Origin: Nanobdellota archaeon
GTDB taxonomy: Archaea > Nanobdellota > Nanobdellia > SCGC-AAA011-G17 > GW2011-AR17
Reading direction: 5' to 3'
NCBI GenBank assembly: GCA_030018575.1
Contig: JASEIA010000098.1
Location: 1-5,174, forward strand
Length of the DNA: 5,174 nucleotides
Shown: piece by piece, positions 1 to 4,742 of the stretch
Numbering within the stretch: the first letter of the stretch is position 1
How the letters are laid out: each line of letters begins with the position of its first letter
Translations under genes and position numbers: made by a program
Notes under the pieces: model-generated
Database searches by the model: none
Seen by the model: only the letters and a program-made list of their open reading frames with translations
Told to the model about the DNA's origin: nothing

Positions 1-907
1 CCTTTTTTGATTTCTTATACCAGTCAAATGCCTGCATTATCAATGAAGAAGCCTCATTTGGCTTTACCATTGTCCTATCAATGAATTTCAATAAAGGATT
101 TACTGCAAACGGCTTCGCCTTTTCTTTTTGGAAATCCATTATTTCCTCTGCTTTTATCGGCAAAGACACTAAACCTGCCTTTTCATGCAAAGAATAAGGC
201 GCCCTGAACATATGCCTACTTGAAATTAATACATTATCAATAACAACAATCTTGAACGGGTCAAACACACCGCTTGTTGTCATGTCCTTGATGGTTTTTC
301 CTACTTTTTCAGCTATTTGCGATATATGCTCTTTCTCTAAAATTGCTGATGAGAGATGCCCTTTAATCATGTTTTGTAAATAAGCAACAATCACTCTCAG
401 GCTTTCAGGGAATAGGTCTTTTGTTATCACACCGTCAACCTCTTCTGGAAAAGCCTCAAATGGAACAGATATATGAAATCCTTTATTCCCACTAAATTTA
501 ACGCCAAAGCATTCAATATTATGGAATTTTAATGCTTCAACCACATAATAAGCCGTTAATTTTGCATATTCCCAGAACGGCGTGTCAATGTCTATAATTA
601 AGTCCCAGCCTATTCTTAATTCATCCAATTGCTTTTTTACAAGCCCTGTCTGAAGGTTTAAAGGATTTGCCCACCTTTCCTCGGAAATGTGAAAAGAGGT
701 TGCGCCTTTCCTTGCCCATTCTGCAACATCCCCTGACATTTCAATCGTGTCAGGTCTCTTTGCAAAATACTCATTCACCCTTACAGCCACTTCCCTGTCT
801 TTTGCAGATTCCCATATTGCTCTTTGTATGTCCCTTCTTGAGTAATAGGCTATGATTTCGTTTGACTGCATTTTCACTCCGTTCAAAGCTTCCTTATTTA
901 GAGTCAT
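1..907 (-). CDS. priS: Archaeo-eukaryotic DNA primase, small (catalytic) subunit PriS-like; C-terminus beyond left edge
   Basis: Catalytic primase subunit, expected to make RNA/DNA primers for the replication fork. The visible 302 residues hold the family's key motifs: the metal-binding DxD (D106, D108 in DLIIDID), the SGxKGxH nucleotide-binding motif (SGNKGFH, 139-145), a likely third carboxylate (D224), and RHMFRAPYSLHEKAGL (231-246), which matches the conserved RLPxSLHxKTGL segment with its His (H241). The N-terminal part (YYSRRDI, RPDTIE, ATSFHISEERW) also looks like the family. No Cys/His zinc knuckle is seen in the visible part, although many archaeal PriS have one after the DxD. The start at 907 is chosen because it overlaps the upstream stop as ATGA and has GGTGGTGA six bases before it. 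An alternative ATG at 871 has GGAGTG. The open frame continues past base 1. No large subunit (PriL) is in the window, and a fused PrimPol-type protein remains possible. Confidence 0.88.
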   Translation of the reverse strand, partial: MTLNKEALNGVKMQSNEIIAYYSRRDIQRAIWESAKDREVAVRVNEYFAKRPDTIEMSGDVAEWARKGATSFHISEERWANPLNLQTGLVKKQLDELRIGWDLIIDIDTPFWEYAKLTAYYVVEALKFHNIECFGVKFSGNKGFHISVPFEAFPEEVDGVITKDLFPESLRVIVAYLQNMIKGHLSSAILEKEHISQIAEKVGKTIKDMTTSGVFDPFKIVVIDNVLISSRHMFRAPYSLHEKAGLVSLPIKAEEIMDFQKEKAKPFAVNPLLKFIDRTMVKPNEASSLIMQAFDWYKKSKK

Positions 908-1071
908 GGCTCTTCACCACCCTCACAATCAAAGGAGGTTTGCTCTGATTCCCATTGTGCCTTGGCTCCCTGTTCTTCCTCGTAATCTGCTTCCGTCAGT
1001 TCGTCTTTCTTACATTTATGGTTCTTTGCCCATATCTTTCCACATTGTAAGCACCTTGTTTCGTAAGTCAT
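904..1071 (-). CDS. Small zinc-finger-like acidic protein, 55 aa
   Basis: A 55-residue protein with CLQCG (C7, C10) followed by NHKC (H18, C20), a compact CxxC-x7-HxC arrangement able to bind one zinc ion. The C-terminal two thirds (residues 24-55) are rich in Glu and Asp and probably flexible. It is supported by a textbook Shine-Dalgarno (GGAGGT, six bases before ATG), by starting 15 bases after the upstream stop, and by its TGA overlapping the primase ATG as ATGA, which implies translational coupling. The function is not recognised. The coupling and the metal site suggest a primase or replisome accessory protein, but this is inference. Confidence 0.8.
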   Translation of the reverse strand: MTYETRCLQCGKIWAKNHKCKKDELTEADYEEEQGAKAQWESEQTSFDCEGGEEP

Positions 1072-1077
1072 TTTTTT

Positions 1078-1083
1078 ACCTCC
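1078..1083 (-). promoter_or_regulatory. Shine-Dalgarno site for the 55-aa protein
   Basis: GGAGGT on the minus strand, six bases before the ATG at 1071. It is a full match to the archaeal anti-Shine-Dalgarno and sits in the 15-base gap after the upstream TAA. It is the main reason to accept this short gene. Confidence 0.8.
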
Positions 1084-1086
1084 TTT

Positions 1087-1431
1087 TTAGTCCAAGTCTT
1101 CATCTTTCCACTCTCCCACCCGCAAGGCTCTTATTTCGCTTGCAGGATATTTCTTTTCTTTAAACTTTTCTTCAGTTTCACTGTTAAGTATCTCATACAC
1201 GACATCATTAGATATACAATACACGTCAGCCCTATATTTATCTTTGAAAACTGCTTCTGTAATGTATTTTAAGCCCCTTGAGGATAAAAGGAGGCAAACA
1301 CGGAACTTGTCATGCTCATGCTCGTATGTGTTATGGCTGTTAATCCTAATACAATTTATGTGCCTTGAGCTTGTAAACTCTAACTTTCTCATATTTTCAA
1401 GTTCAAACCGCTTAAATTCAAGCTGGTTCAT
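1087..1431 (-). CDS. PD-(D/E)XK-like nuclease-fold protein, 114 aa
   Basis: Residue numbers are counted from the ATG at 1431. The middle of the protein follows the layout of small restriction-endonuclease-fold nucleases: a helix with H38, H40 and K42 (HEHDK), then SSRGL, then ITEAVF (E59), then RADVY (D69), then VYEILNSE (E80, E85), then a Lys-rich helix (K89, K91, K93, K94) ending in YP. In the usual motif the second acidic strand reads ExK; here it reads E-I-L, so the catalytic Lys is either missing or moved to the next helix. It may process DNA ends or junctions during replication or recombination, or it may be an inactive fold member. A TTG six bases upstream would add two residues, but GGGGGTG at 1439-1445 lies seven bases before ATG 1431, so ATG is preferred. 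The N-terminal 30 residues are not recognised. Confidence 0.6.
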   Translation of the reverse strand: MNQLEFKRFELENMRKLEFTSSRHINCIRINSHNTYEHEHDKFRVCLLLSSRGLKYITEAVFKDKYRADVYCISNDVVYEILNSETEEKFKEKKYPASEIRALRVGEWKDEDLD

Positions 1432-1438
1432 TGACAAA

Positions 1439-1445
1439 CACCCCC
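1439..1445 (-). promoter_or_regulatory. Ribosome binding site deciding the nuclease-like gene start
   Basis: GGGGGTG ends seven bases before ATG 1431 but only one base before the alternative TTG at 1437, so it favours the ATG. It lies nine bases downstream of the 3' arm of the 13-bp hairpin, close enough for that structure to affect ribosome access. Confidence 0.5.
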
Positions 1446-1454
1446 TTGAATATA

Positions 1455-1510
1455 ATGTGCGGGCAGAGAAAATCCAGGGATAACCCTCTCACCAGATTCT
1501 GCCCGCACAT
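1455..1510. repeat. Perfect 13-bp inverted repeat (hairpin)
   Basis: ATGTGCGGGCAGA at 1455-1467 is the exact reverse complement of TCTGCCCGCACAT at 1498-1510, with 30 bases between. A small AGGG-ATAA-CCCT hairpin (1476-1487) lies in the loop. The GC-rich stem stands out in an AT-rich window. On the plus strand the stem runs into seven T (1510-1516), like an intrinsic terminator, but no rightward gene lies to its left. On the minus strand it falls in the leader of the nuclease-like gene. It could act as an RNA attenuator or processing site, or as a DNA hairpin. Confidence 0.85.
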
Positions 1511-1539
1511 TTTTTTGGGAAAACGAGGTGTCTGGTGAG
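1455..1539 (-). promoter_or_regulatory. Possible structured RNA leader with H-type pseudoknot
   Basis: Besides the 13-bp stem, CTCACCAGA (1488-1496, in the hairpin loop) is the exact complement of TCTGGTGAG (1531-1539, outside the hairpin), so both stems together form a pseudoknot. In the minus-strand RNA the order is stem-2 5' arm, 20-base linker, stem-1 5' arm, one base, stem-2 3' arm, small hairpin, eight bases, stem-1 3' arm. The elements pack almost end to end. The candidate lies between the 111-aa gene and the nuclease-like gene and would sit just before the latter's ribosome binding site. Folding is inferred from pairing by eye only. Confidence 0.4.
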
Positions 1540-1552
1540 TATGATAAAGGCA

Positions 1553-1888
1553 TTAATAATCACCTGCCTTTGGGATTTTGTAACTGATTTTAGCAATCTT
1601 TTTGAACTTTTCGTCTTTGTTTCCGTTAGATTTAAACAAGAACACATTAACTTTGCCTAAATCATCAAAACATTTTACATTAGGCAGTTTTAAATCATTT
1701 ATTAGGTTATCTTCAAACGCACCCATGTTTCGCATATATTTAAATAGGGAGTTCAAAAATGAGTCATGTAAAGCGGTTGTAACGTCTGATTTTTGAGAGT
1801 TAACAATTCCCAATGCCTCTTTTTCTATATCTACAGGCTTTAAATCATACGTTCTAAAGTCTATTATTATCCTTGTTTGCTCCATCAT
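1553..1888 (-). CDS. Uncharacterised 111-aa protein translationally coupled to MCM
   Basis: Not recognised. The start overlaps the mcm stop as ATGA (ATG at 1888, TGA at 1887-1885). A second in-frame ATG follows directly at 1885. TGAGG lies just before, inside the end of mcm, and serves either start. The protein is predicted soluble: it opens with a short hydrophobic strand (RIIIDFRTYDL), has a mixed helical centre around residues 39-70 (including FLNSLFKYMRNMGAFEDNL), and ends with a strand (KVNVFLF) followed by a Lys-rich tail. There is one Cys (C73) and no obvious metal site, Walker motif, signal peptide or membrane segment. Stoichiometric co-translation with the helicase suggests a helicase partner or loader, but this rests on context alone. 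Confidence 0.75.
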   Translation of the reverse strand: MMEQTRIIIDFRTYDLKPVDIEKEALGIVNSQKSDVTTALHDSFLNSLFKYMRNMGAFEDNLINDLKLPNVKCFDDLGKVNVFLFKSNGNKDEKFKKIAKISYKIPKAGDY

Positions 1889-3870
1889 AGTATCCTCAAC
1901 AACCCTTTTGTTTCATAAATCAGGTTCTCTTTCATTTTTAAGTTATCCAATAATACCCCAAACTCGAACTTTGATATTTTCATGCCGCTATTCAATATTA
2001 CTTCATACAAATCATCAGCAGACACGCCGCCTTTATCTGATTTCAATATAAGACTTTGCATAATTTCCATGATTTCAAAGTATTTTCCTTTCTTTTTTTG
2101 AGTGTGTCCTGTAAATATCTTATCAACCTCTATATTTCCATGGTTGTCTATGCCTAATTGCTGTAACATGAACATTATTAAGTCAAATGCAATCTTTATG
2201 TCGCACTCTTCTACTATATTAGAAAGGCGCATTTTGGCTGACGCTTCTGAAAGGCGGATGAGGGCTTCCAATTGCCTGTATTCCATCCTTATTTGACCAT
2301 TATTTGTGTTTTGAGCATATTTCTTATGAAAATCTCTCAATTTTGAGTTTATTTCATCTGACCTTACTGGTTGTATTGATTGTGCAAATATTATGTATTT
2401 TCTTAATATATCAAAAGGTATTAATTTTAGAGGCTCATTTGCCTTGTAAGTCCTATTATTTAATATAAAATCAGATATGTTTGAATCGTAATTATAGAAT
2501 ACAGGCAAAACCAAGTCGCATCTTGAAATTATAGTGGGGTGTATGTTTATCTGAGAAGGTATGTCTTTGCTCAAATCAAATCTTGAGAATATTGGATTGG
2601 CTATGGCTAATATTGACGTTCTTGCCATAAGAGTGGCATTAATTCCTGATTTTGATATAGATATAATCTGGTCTTCCATGCCTTCGTTCATATGCGATGC
2701 TTCATCTTCCTTTAGTTTGTCTATTTCATCCATAATAAGAGTACTGCCATTTGCCAATACCATAGCGCCAGCTTCCAATGCAAAACTGCCATCATCATCC
2801 CTAACTAACGAAGCCGTAATGCCCACGCCAGATGCGCCTTTACCACTAACATACCGGGCTTTAGGCATTAGATGTTTAATAGCCCTGCCAAGCTGACTTT
2901 TTGCGGTTCCTGTGTCCCCCACTAATAGAATATGCAACGAACCACGCATATTAGTGCCATCAACACCAGTTCTCCTTACCCCTCCTATTTGCTGTAAAAG
3001 CAAGGCTAACTTAATCATGTCATGCCCGTAAACAGAAGGAACCACGCTAATGGATAGGTTGACAATTAAATCATTAAAAGGCAAGGAAGAAAACTCTCTT
3101 ATTTTAAGCATATCTTCATCTGATATATTCTCATTAAGCTCTAAAGAGCCTATGGGTTCTATTGAAAGAATGTCAAAAAAGCTGTCCCTTCTTAATAGTT
3201 TGGCATTATTCTTGGCACTTTTTTCCTCGGTTCTATAAAAGCCGACAACATTGACCTTAGTGCCTGGTGATTTATGAGAATCAAGATTAGAACTACACAA
3301 ATCGCCTTTCAATAGGCATTTAACCTGTTGTGGCTGTTCTGTTGTTTCTATTTCTTCTGATAATTCTTCAATATTAATGTTCTGATAATCTCCTATCTCT
3401 TCAGATGTTACCGTAAAATGCCCTTTCCTGCCGCAAGAGCATAGACGTGGTTCCTTTTTTAAATTACCTTTCTGGTGTATGGACCAAGTATTACCGCAAG
3501 ACGGGCACTCAAAGTTAGTTTTTAGAGTTTCTTGCTTAACTTTTGTTGTTTTTTTGATTATGCCTTTGATTTGGACAAGCTTATCAGTCATTTTAGCCCT
3601 GAGCTCTTTTACCTTGTAGATATTAGTAGTTAAACCTGTTATTCGAGGTATTAAGTTAAATTTAAGGTTAGATAAAGCGTCGAGAGCGCAATTTAATATT
3701 ATGTCAGGAGAATCTAATAGGTTATTTGCCAATTCTGAATTGAAAATGCTTAAATCTGAAAATTTTATATAAATGCTCTTTTTACCGTAAGTTACTGCCT
3801 TTTGAATTTTGTCTATATAAAAATCTTGAAAGAAATTCTCAAAGAGTTCTATGTTATTTACTTCTTCCAA
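1885..3870 (-). CDS. mcm: MCM replicative DNA helicase, complete, 661 aa
   Basis: Hexameric AAA+ helicase that unwinds DNA 3' to 5' at the replication fork. The domain order is complete. An N-terminal helical domain (about 1-90) is followed by an OB-fold region with a zinc site, C122-x2-C125 and C144-x-C146. The AAA+ core has Walker A GDTGTAKS (318-325), Walker B LIMDEID (378-384), sensor-1 Asn (N425 in IANP), the arginine-finger segment SRCDL (R450) and the sensor-2 region YRQLEAL (R532). A C-terminal winged helix spans about 590-661. The usual MCM Walker A reads GDPGxAKS; here Pro is replaced by Thr (T320), and SRFDL reads SRCDL. The length is normal for archaeal MCM. The start is TTG at 3870: GAGGTG lies four bases before it, an in-frame TAA sits 21 bases upstream, and the next in-frame Met (M93) would remove most of the N-terminal domain. 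The end overlaps the 111-aa gene. All catalytic residues are present, so it should be active. Confidence 0.97.
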   Translation of the reverse strand: MEEVNNIELFENFFQDFYIDKIQKAVTYGKKSIYIKFSDLSIFNSELANNLLDSPDIILNCALDALSNLKFNLIPRITGLTTNIYKVKELRAKMTDKLVQIKGIIKKTTKVKQETLKTNFECPSCGNTWSIHQKGNLKKEPRLCSCGRKGHFTVTSEEIGDYQNINIEELSEEIETTEQPQQVKCLLKGDLCSSNLDSHKSPGTKVNVVGFYRTEEKSAKNNAKLLRRDSFFDILSIEPIGSLELNENISDEDMLKIREFSSLPFNDLIVNLSISVVPSVYGHDMIKLALLLQQIGGVRRTGVDGTNMRGSLHILLVGDTGTAKSQLGRAIKHLMPKARYVSGKGASGVGITASLVRDDDGSFALEAGAMVLANGSTLIMDEIDKLKEDEASHMNEGMEDQIISISKSGINATLMARTSILAIANPIFSRFDLSKDIPSQINIHPTIISRCDLVLPVFYNYDSNISDFILNNRTYKANEPLKLIPFDILRKYIIFAQSIQPVRSDEINSKLRDFHKKYAQNTNNGQIRMEYRQLEALIRLSEASAKMRLSNIVEECDIKIAFDLIMFMLQQLGIDNHGNIEVDKIFTGHTQKKKGKYFEIMEIMQSLILKSDKGGVSADDLYEVILNSGMKISKFEFGVLLDNLKMKENLIYETKGLLRIL

Positions 3871-3874
3871 TTCA

Positions 3875-3880
3875 CACCTC
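3875..3880 (-). promoter_or_regulatory. Shine-Dalgarno site supporting the TTG start of mcm
   Basis: GAGGTG on the minus strand with four bases to the TTG at 3870. With the in-frame TAA just upstream it leaves TTG as the only start giving a complete N-terminal domain. Confidence 0.65.
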
Positions 3881-3906
3881 TTCTTTTATCCCATAAAAAA
3901 TAAAAA

Positions 3907-4314
3907 TTAAAGGAATGGAACTATTTTTGCATCTATACGATATTTTCTTAAAAACTTTCTAGTTAATAAAGCTATCTCTTCTTTGGTTAAGGAAAGCCCC
4001 TTTGCCTCTGAACGTTCTATTAACTTTGGTATTAAATCATTGATTTGACCAAAGGAATCAACGGAGTCAAGATTGTCCTTTAATAATTCGCAAAATTGTT
4101 TCTCAACTTCATCAACCTTAAAAAGCACGGAAGGAACAGGTGCCTTGCCGGGTAAAAACATTAGGTTTTCATTTTCCATTAGATAAAATAGCCTTAAAAT
4201 ATTATCTCTTCTTTCTCCAATTATTGATGTTGCTAATGGAAACGTTAGCACCTTAGTGTCTTGTAAGGCGGCTTTTAGTTTATCTAAATTTTCTGTTACT
4301 TTTTCTATTTTCAT
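3907..4314 (-). CDS. Uncharacterised 135-aa protein, first gene of the replication operon
   Basis: Not recognised. The start is secure: ATG with GGAGGA seven bases upstream and a TATA promoter about 45 bases upstream. The protein is mostly helical and charged. Residues 22-67 (from VLTFPLATSIIGERRDNILR to PSVLFKV) look like a helix-turn-helix followed by a short wing, and two further helices follow (about 68-82 and 91-103). The C-terminal 30 residues are basic (TRKFLRKYRI) and end in a hydrophobic strand (AKIVPFL). There is one Cys and no membrane segment. Some archaeal genomes have a GINS subunit gene beside mcm, so a divergent GINS-like or helicase-loading role is worth testing, but no GINS signature is visible. 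An operon regulator or origin-binding protein is equally possible. The gap to mcm is 36 bases. Confidence 0.8.
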   Translation of the reverse strand: MKIEKVTENLDKLKAALQDTKVLTFPLATSIIGERRDNILRLFYLMENENLMFLPGKAPVPSVLFKVDEVEKQFCELLKDNLDSVDSFGQINDLIPKLIERSEAKGLSLTKEEIALLTRKFLRKYRIDAKIVPFL

Positions 4315-4320
4315 TTTGTT

Positions 4321-4326
4321 TCCTCC
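4321..4326 (-). promoter_or_regulatory. Shine-Dalgarno site of the 135-aa gene
   Basis: GGAGGA on the minus strand, six bases (AACAAA) before ATG 4314. It falls inside the short leader predicted from the TATA box near 4360. Confidence 0.75.
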
Positions 4327-4356
4327 ATTTTTATAAGATTATAAGGGGTAAACTTA

Positions 4357-4369
4357 TATATAAAGATTT
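4357..4369 (-). promoter_or_regulatory. BRE/TATA promoter of the leftward replication operon
   Basis: Minus-strand AAATCTTTATATA: a TTTATATA box preceded by an A-rich BRE-like segment. Archaeal start sites lie about 25 bases downstream of the TATA centre, here near 4334, which leaves a leader of about 20 bases carrying the Shine-Dalgarno of the 135-aa gene. The same 13 bases form the rightward promoter at 4656-4668. Confidence 0.65.
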
Positions 4370-4388
4370 GTATTCTATAGTATATAGA

Positions 4389-4410
4389 TTTTTGGTTATA
4401 ATATATATGA
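4389..4410 (+). repeat. 22-bp direct repeat, copy 1
   Basis: TTTTTGGTTATAATATATAT followed by GA, identical base for base to 4463-4484, at 74-base spacing. It is the left copy of an iteron-like pair between the divergent promoters. It may bind an initiator or regulator through its GGTTA core. Confidence 0.85.
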
Positions 4411-4413
4411 TTA

Positions 4414-4426
4414 GTTGTACTACAAC
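4414..4426. repeat. 13-bp palindrome, candidate operator
   Basis: GTTGTA-C-TACAAC, a perfect dyad with a one-base centre, just downstream of repeat copy 1. Symmetry and size suit a dimeric DNA-binding protein such as the ribbon-helix-helix protein at the right of the window, but the pairing is a guess. Confidence 0.5.
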
Positions 4427-4462
4427 ACTAACCATATGTAAAAAACGACAATACTAACCGCT

Positions 4463-4484
4463 TTTTTGGTTATAATATATATGA
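4463..4484 (+). repeat. 22-bp direct repeat, copy 2
   Basis: Exact second copy of 4389-4410. Between the two copies lie two near-identical CAAYACTAACC segments (4423-4433 and 4449-4459, 10 of 11 identical), which present the GGTTA core on the opposite strand. Confidence 0.85.
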
Positions 4485-4525
4485 AATATACCTGATAGAA
4501 AGAGTAACCACGGTAATATCTATAT

Positions 4526-4545
4526 ATTATTATTATTATTATTAT
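4526..4545. repeat. (ATT)n triplet tract
   Basis: Six ATT units plus AT inside a longer stretch of pure A/T DNA (4521-4548). It could be a melting element of an origin or simply a low-complexity tract prone to slippage. Confidence 0.7.
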
Positions 4546-4593
4546 ATACCTATATTATAATATTATACCCCCCTCTCTCGCTGGGAACATTTT

Positions 4594-4611
4594 TCTTATA
4601 TATAATAACCA
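4594..4611 (-). repeat. Degenerate inverted third copy of the 22-bp repeat
   Basis: Matches the reverse complement of the first 18 conserved bases of the repeat (the part containing GGTTATAATATATATGA) at 16 of 18 positions. It is oriented opposite to the two exact copies and lies 45 bases before the rightward TATA core. The sequence is A/T-rich, so part of the match could be compositional. Confidence 0.5.
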
Positions 4612-4655
4612 TATTTTATAAATATATATATTCTAATATATATTATTAAGAATAT

Positions 4656-4668
4656 AAATCTTTATATA
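4656..4668 (+). promoter_or_regulatory. BRE/TATA promoter of the rightward operon
   Basis: AAATCTTTATATA, identical to the leftward promoter core. The predicted start site, about 25 bases after the TATA centre, falls at or next to the ATG at 4691, so the transcript would be leaderless or nearly so. Confidence 0.6.
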
Positions 4669-4690
4669 CTTATTAGTATTACTATTTCTT

Positions 4691-4741
4691 ATGAAAAGCG
4701 AAAAAGGCAATAAGCGAAAGGATAAAACTGTTCAGGATTGA
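4691..4741 (+). CDS. Possible 16-aa leaderless basic mini-ORF
   Basis: ATG then 15 codons and TGA, encoding MKSEKGNKRKDKTVQD, a highly charged Lys-rich peptide. There is no Shine-Dalgarno, but the ATG coincides with the predicted transcription start, the arrangement expected for leaderless translation. Its TGA is one base before the ATG of the next gene, so it could act as a translation-coupling leader ORF. It may equally be untranslated leader RNA. Confidence 0.35.
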   Translation: MKSEKGNKRKDKTVQD

Positions 4742-4742
4742 A

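Larger units (their letters stand above)
4315..4690. other. Divergent AT-rich control region, candidate replication origin
   Basis: No credible gene lies in these 376 bases. The DNA is almost entirely A and T, apart from a C-rich run and short C/G-rich segment at 4568-4587. It holds the divergent promoters, the 22-bp direct repeats, six GGTTA cores (starting at 4394, 4429, 4455, 4468, 4505 and 4606, the second, third, fifth and sixth on the minus strand), a 13-bp palindrome and an (ATT)n tract. Repeats plus easily melted DNA beside mcm fit an origin, but shared operators for the two operons would explain much of the same structure. Confidence 0.5.

Noticed and set aside
869..880. ATG at 871 as the primase start
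   Set aside because: It has an acceptable GGAGTG, but the ATG at 907 has a better Shine-Dalgarno and the ATGA overlap with the preceding gene. It remains a possible second start.
667..1163. Plus-strand open frames of 62 and 103 codons
   Set aside because: They lie opposite the primase, zinc-finger and nuclease-like genes, have low-complexity Leu/Pro/Ser-rich translations and no ribosome binding site.
1431..1437. TTG at 1437 as the start of the nuclease-like gene
   Set aside because: It leaves only one base after the Shine-Dalgarno, whereas the ATG at 1431 has normal spacing.
1474..1488. Resemblance of AGGGATAACCCT to the I-SceI homing site
   Set aside because: Only part of the 18-bp site is present, and the similarity is explained by a small hairpin.
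1418..1510. A 30-codon minus-strand ORF starting inside the 13-bp hairpin and overlapping the start of the nuclease-like gene
   Set aside because: There is no Shine-Dalgarno, its ATG is buried in the stem, and the peptide looks random. A leader peptide cannot be fully excluded.
1455..1510. tRNA-like reading of the inverted repeat
   Set aside because: The stem is far longer than an acceptor stem, the enclosed segment is too short, and no T-arm GTTC motif is present.
1244..3238. Further plus-strand open frames opposite the nuclease-like, 111-aa and mcm genes
   Set aside because: They are antisense shadows of strongly supported genes, without promoters or recognisable proteins.
4389..4611. CRISPR array reading of the repeats
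   Set aside because: There are only two exact copies, at 74-base spacing and nearly all A/T, with no further regular units.
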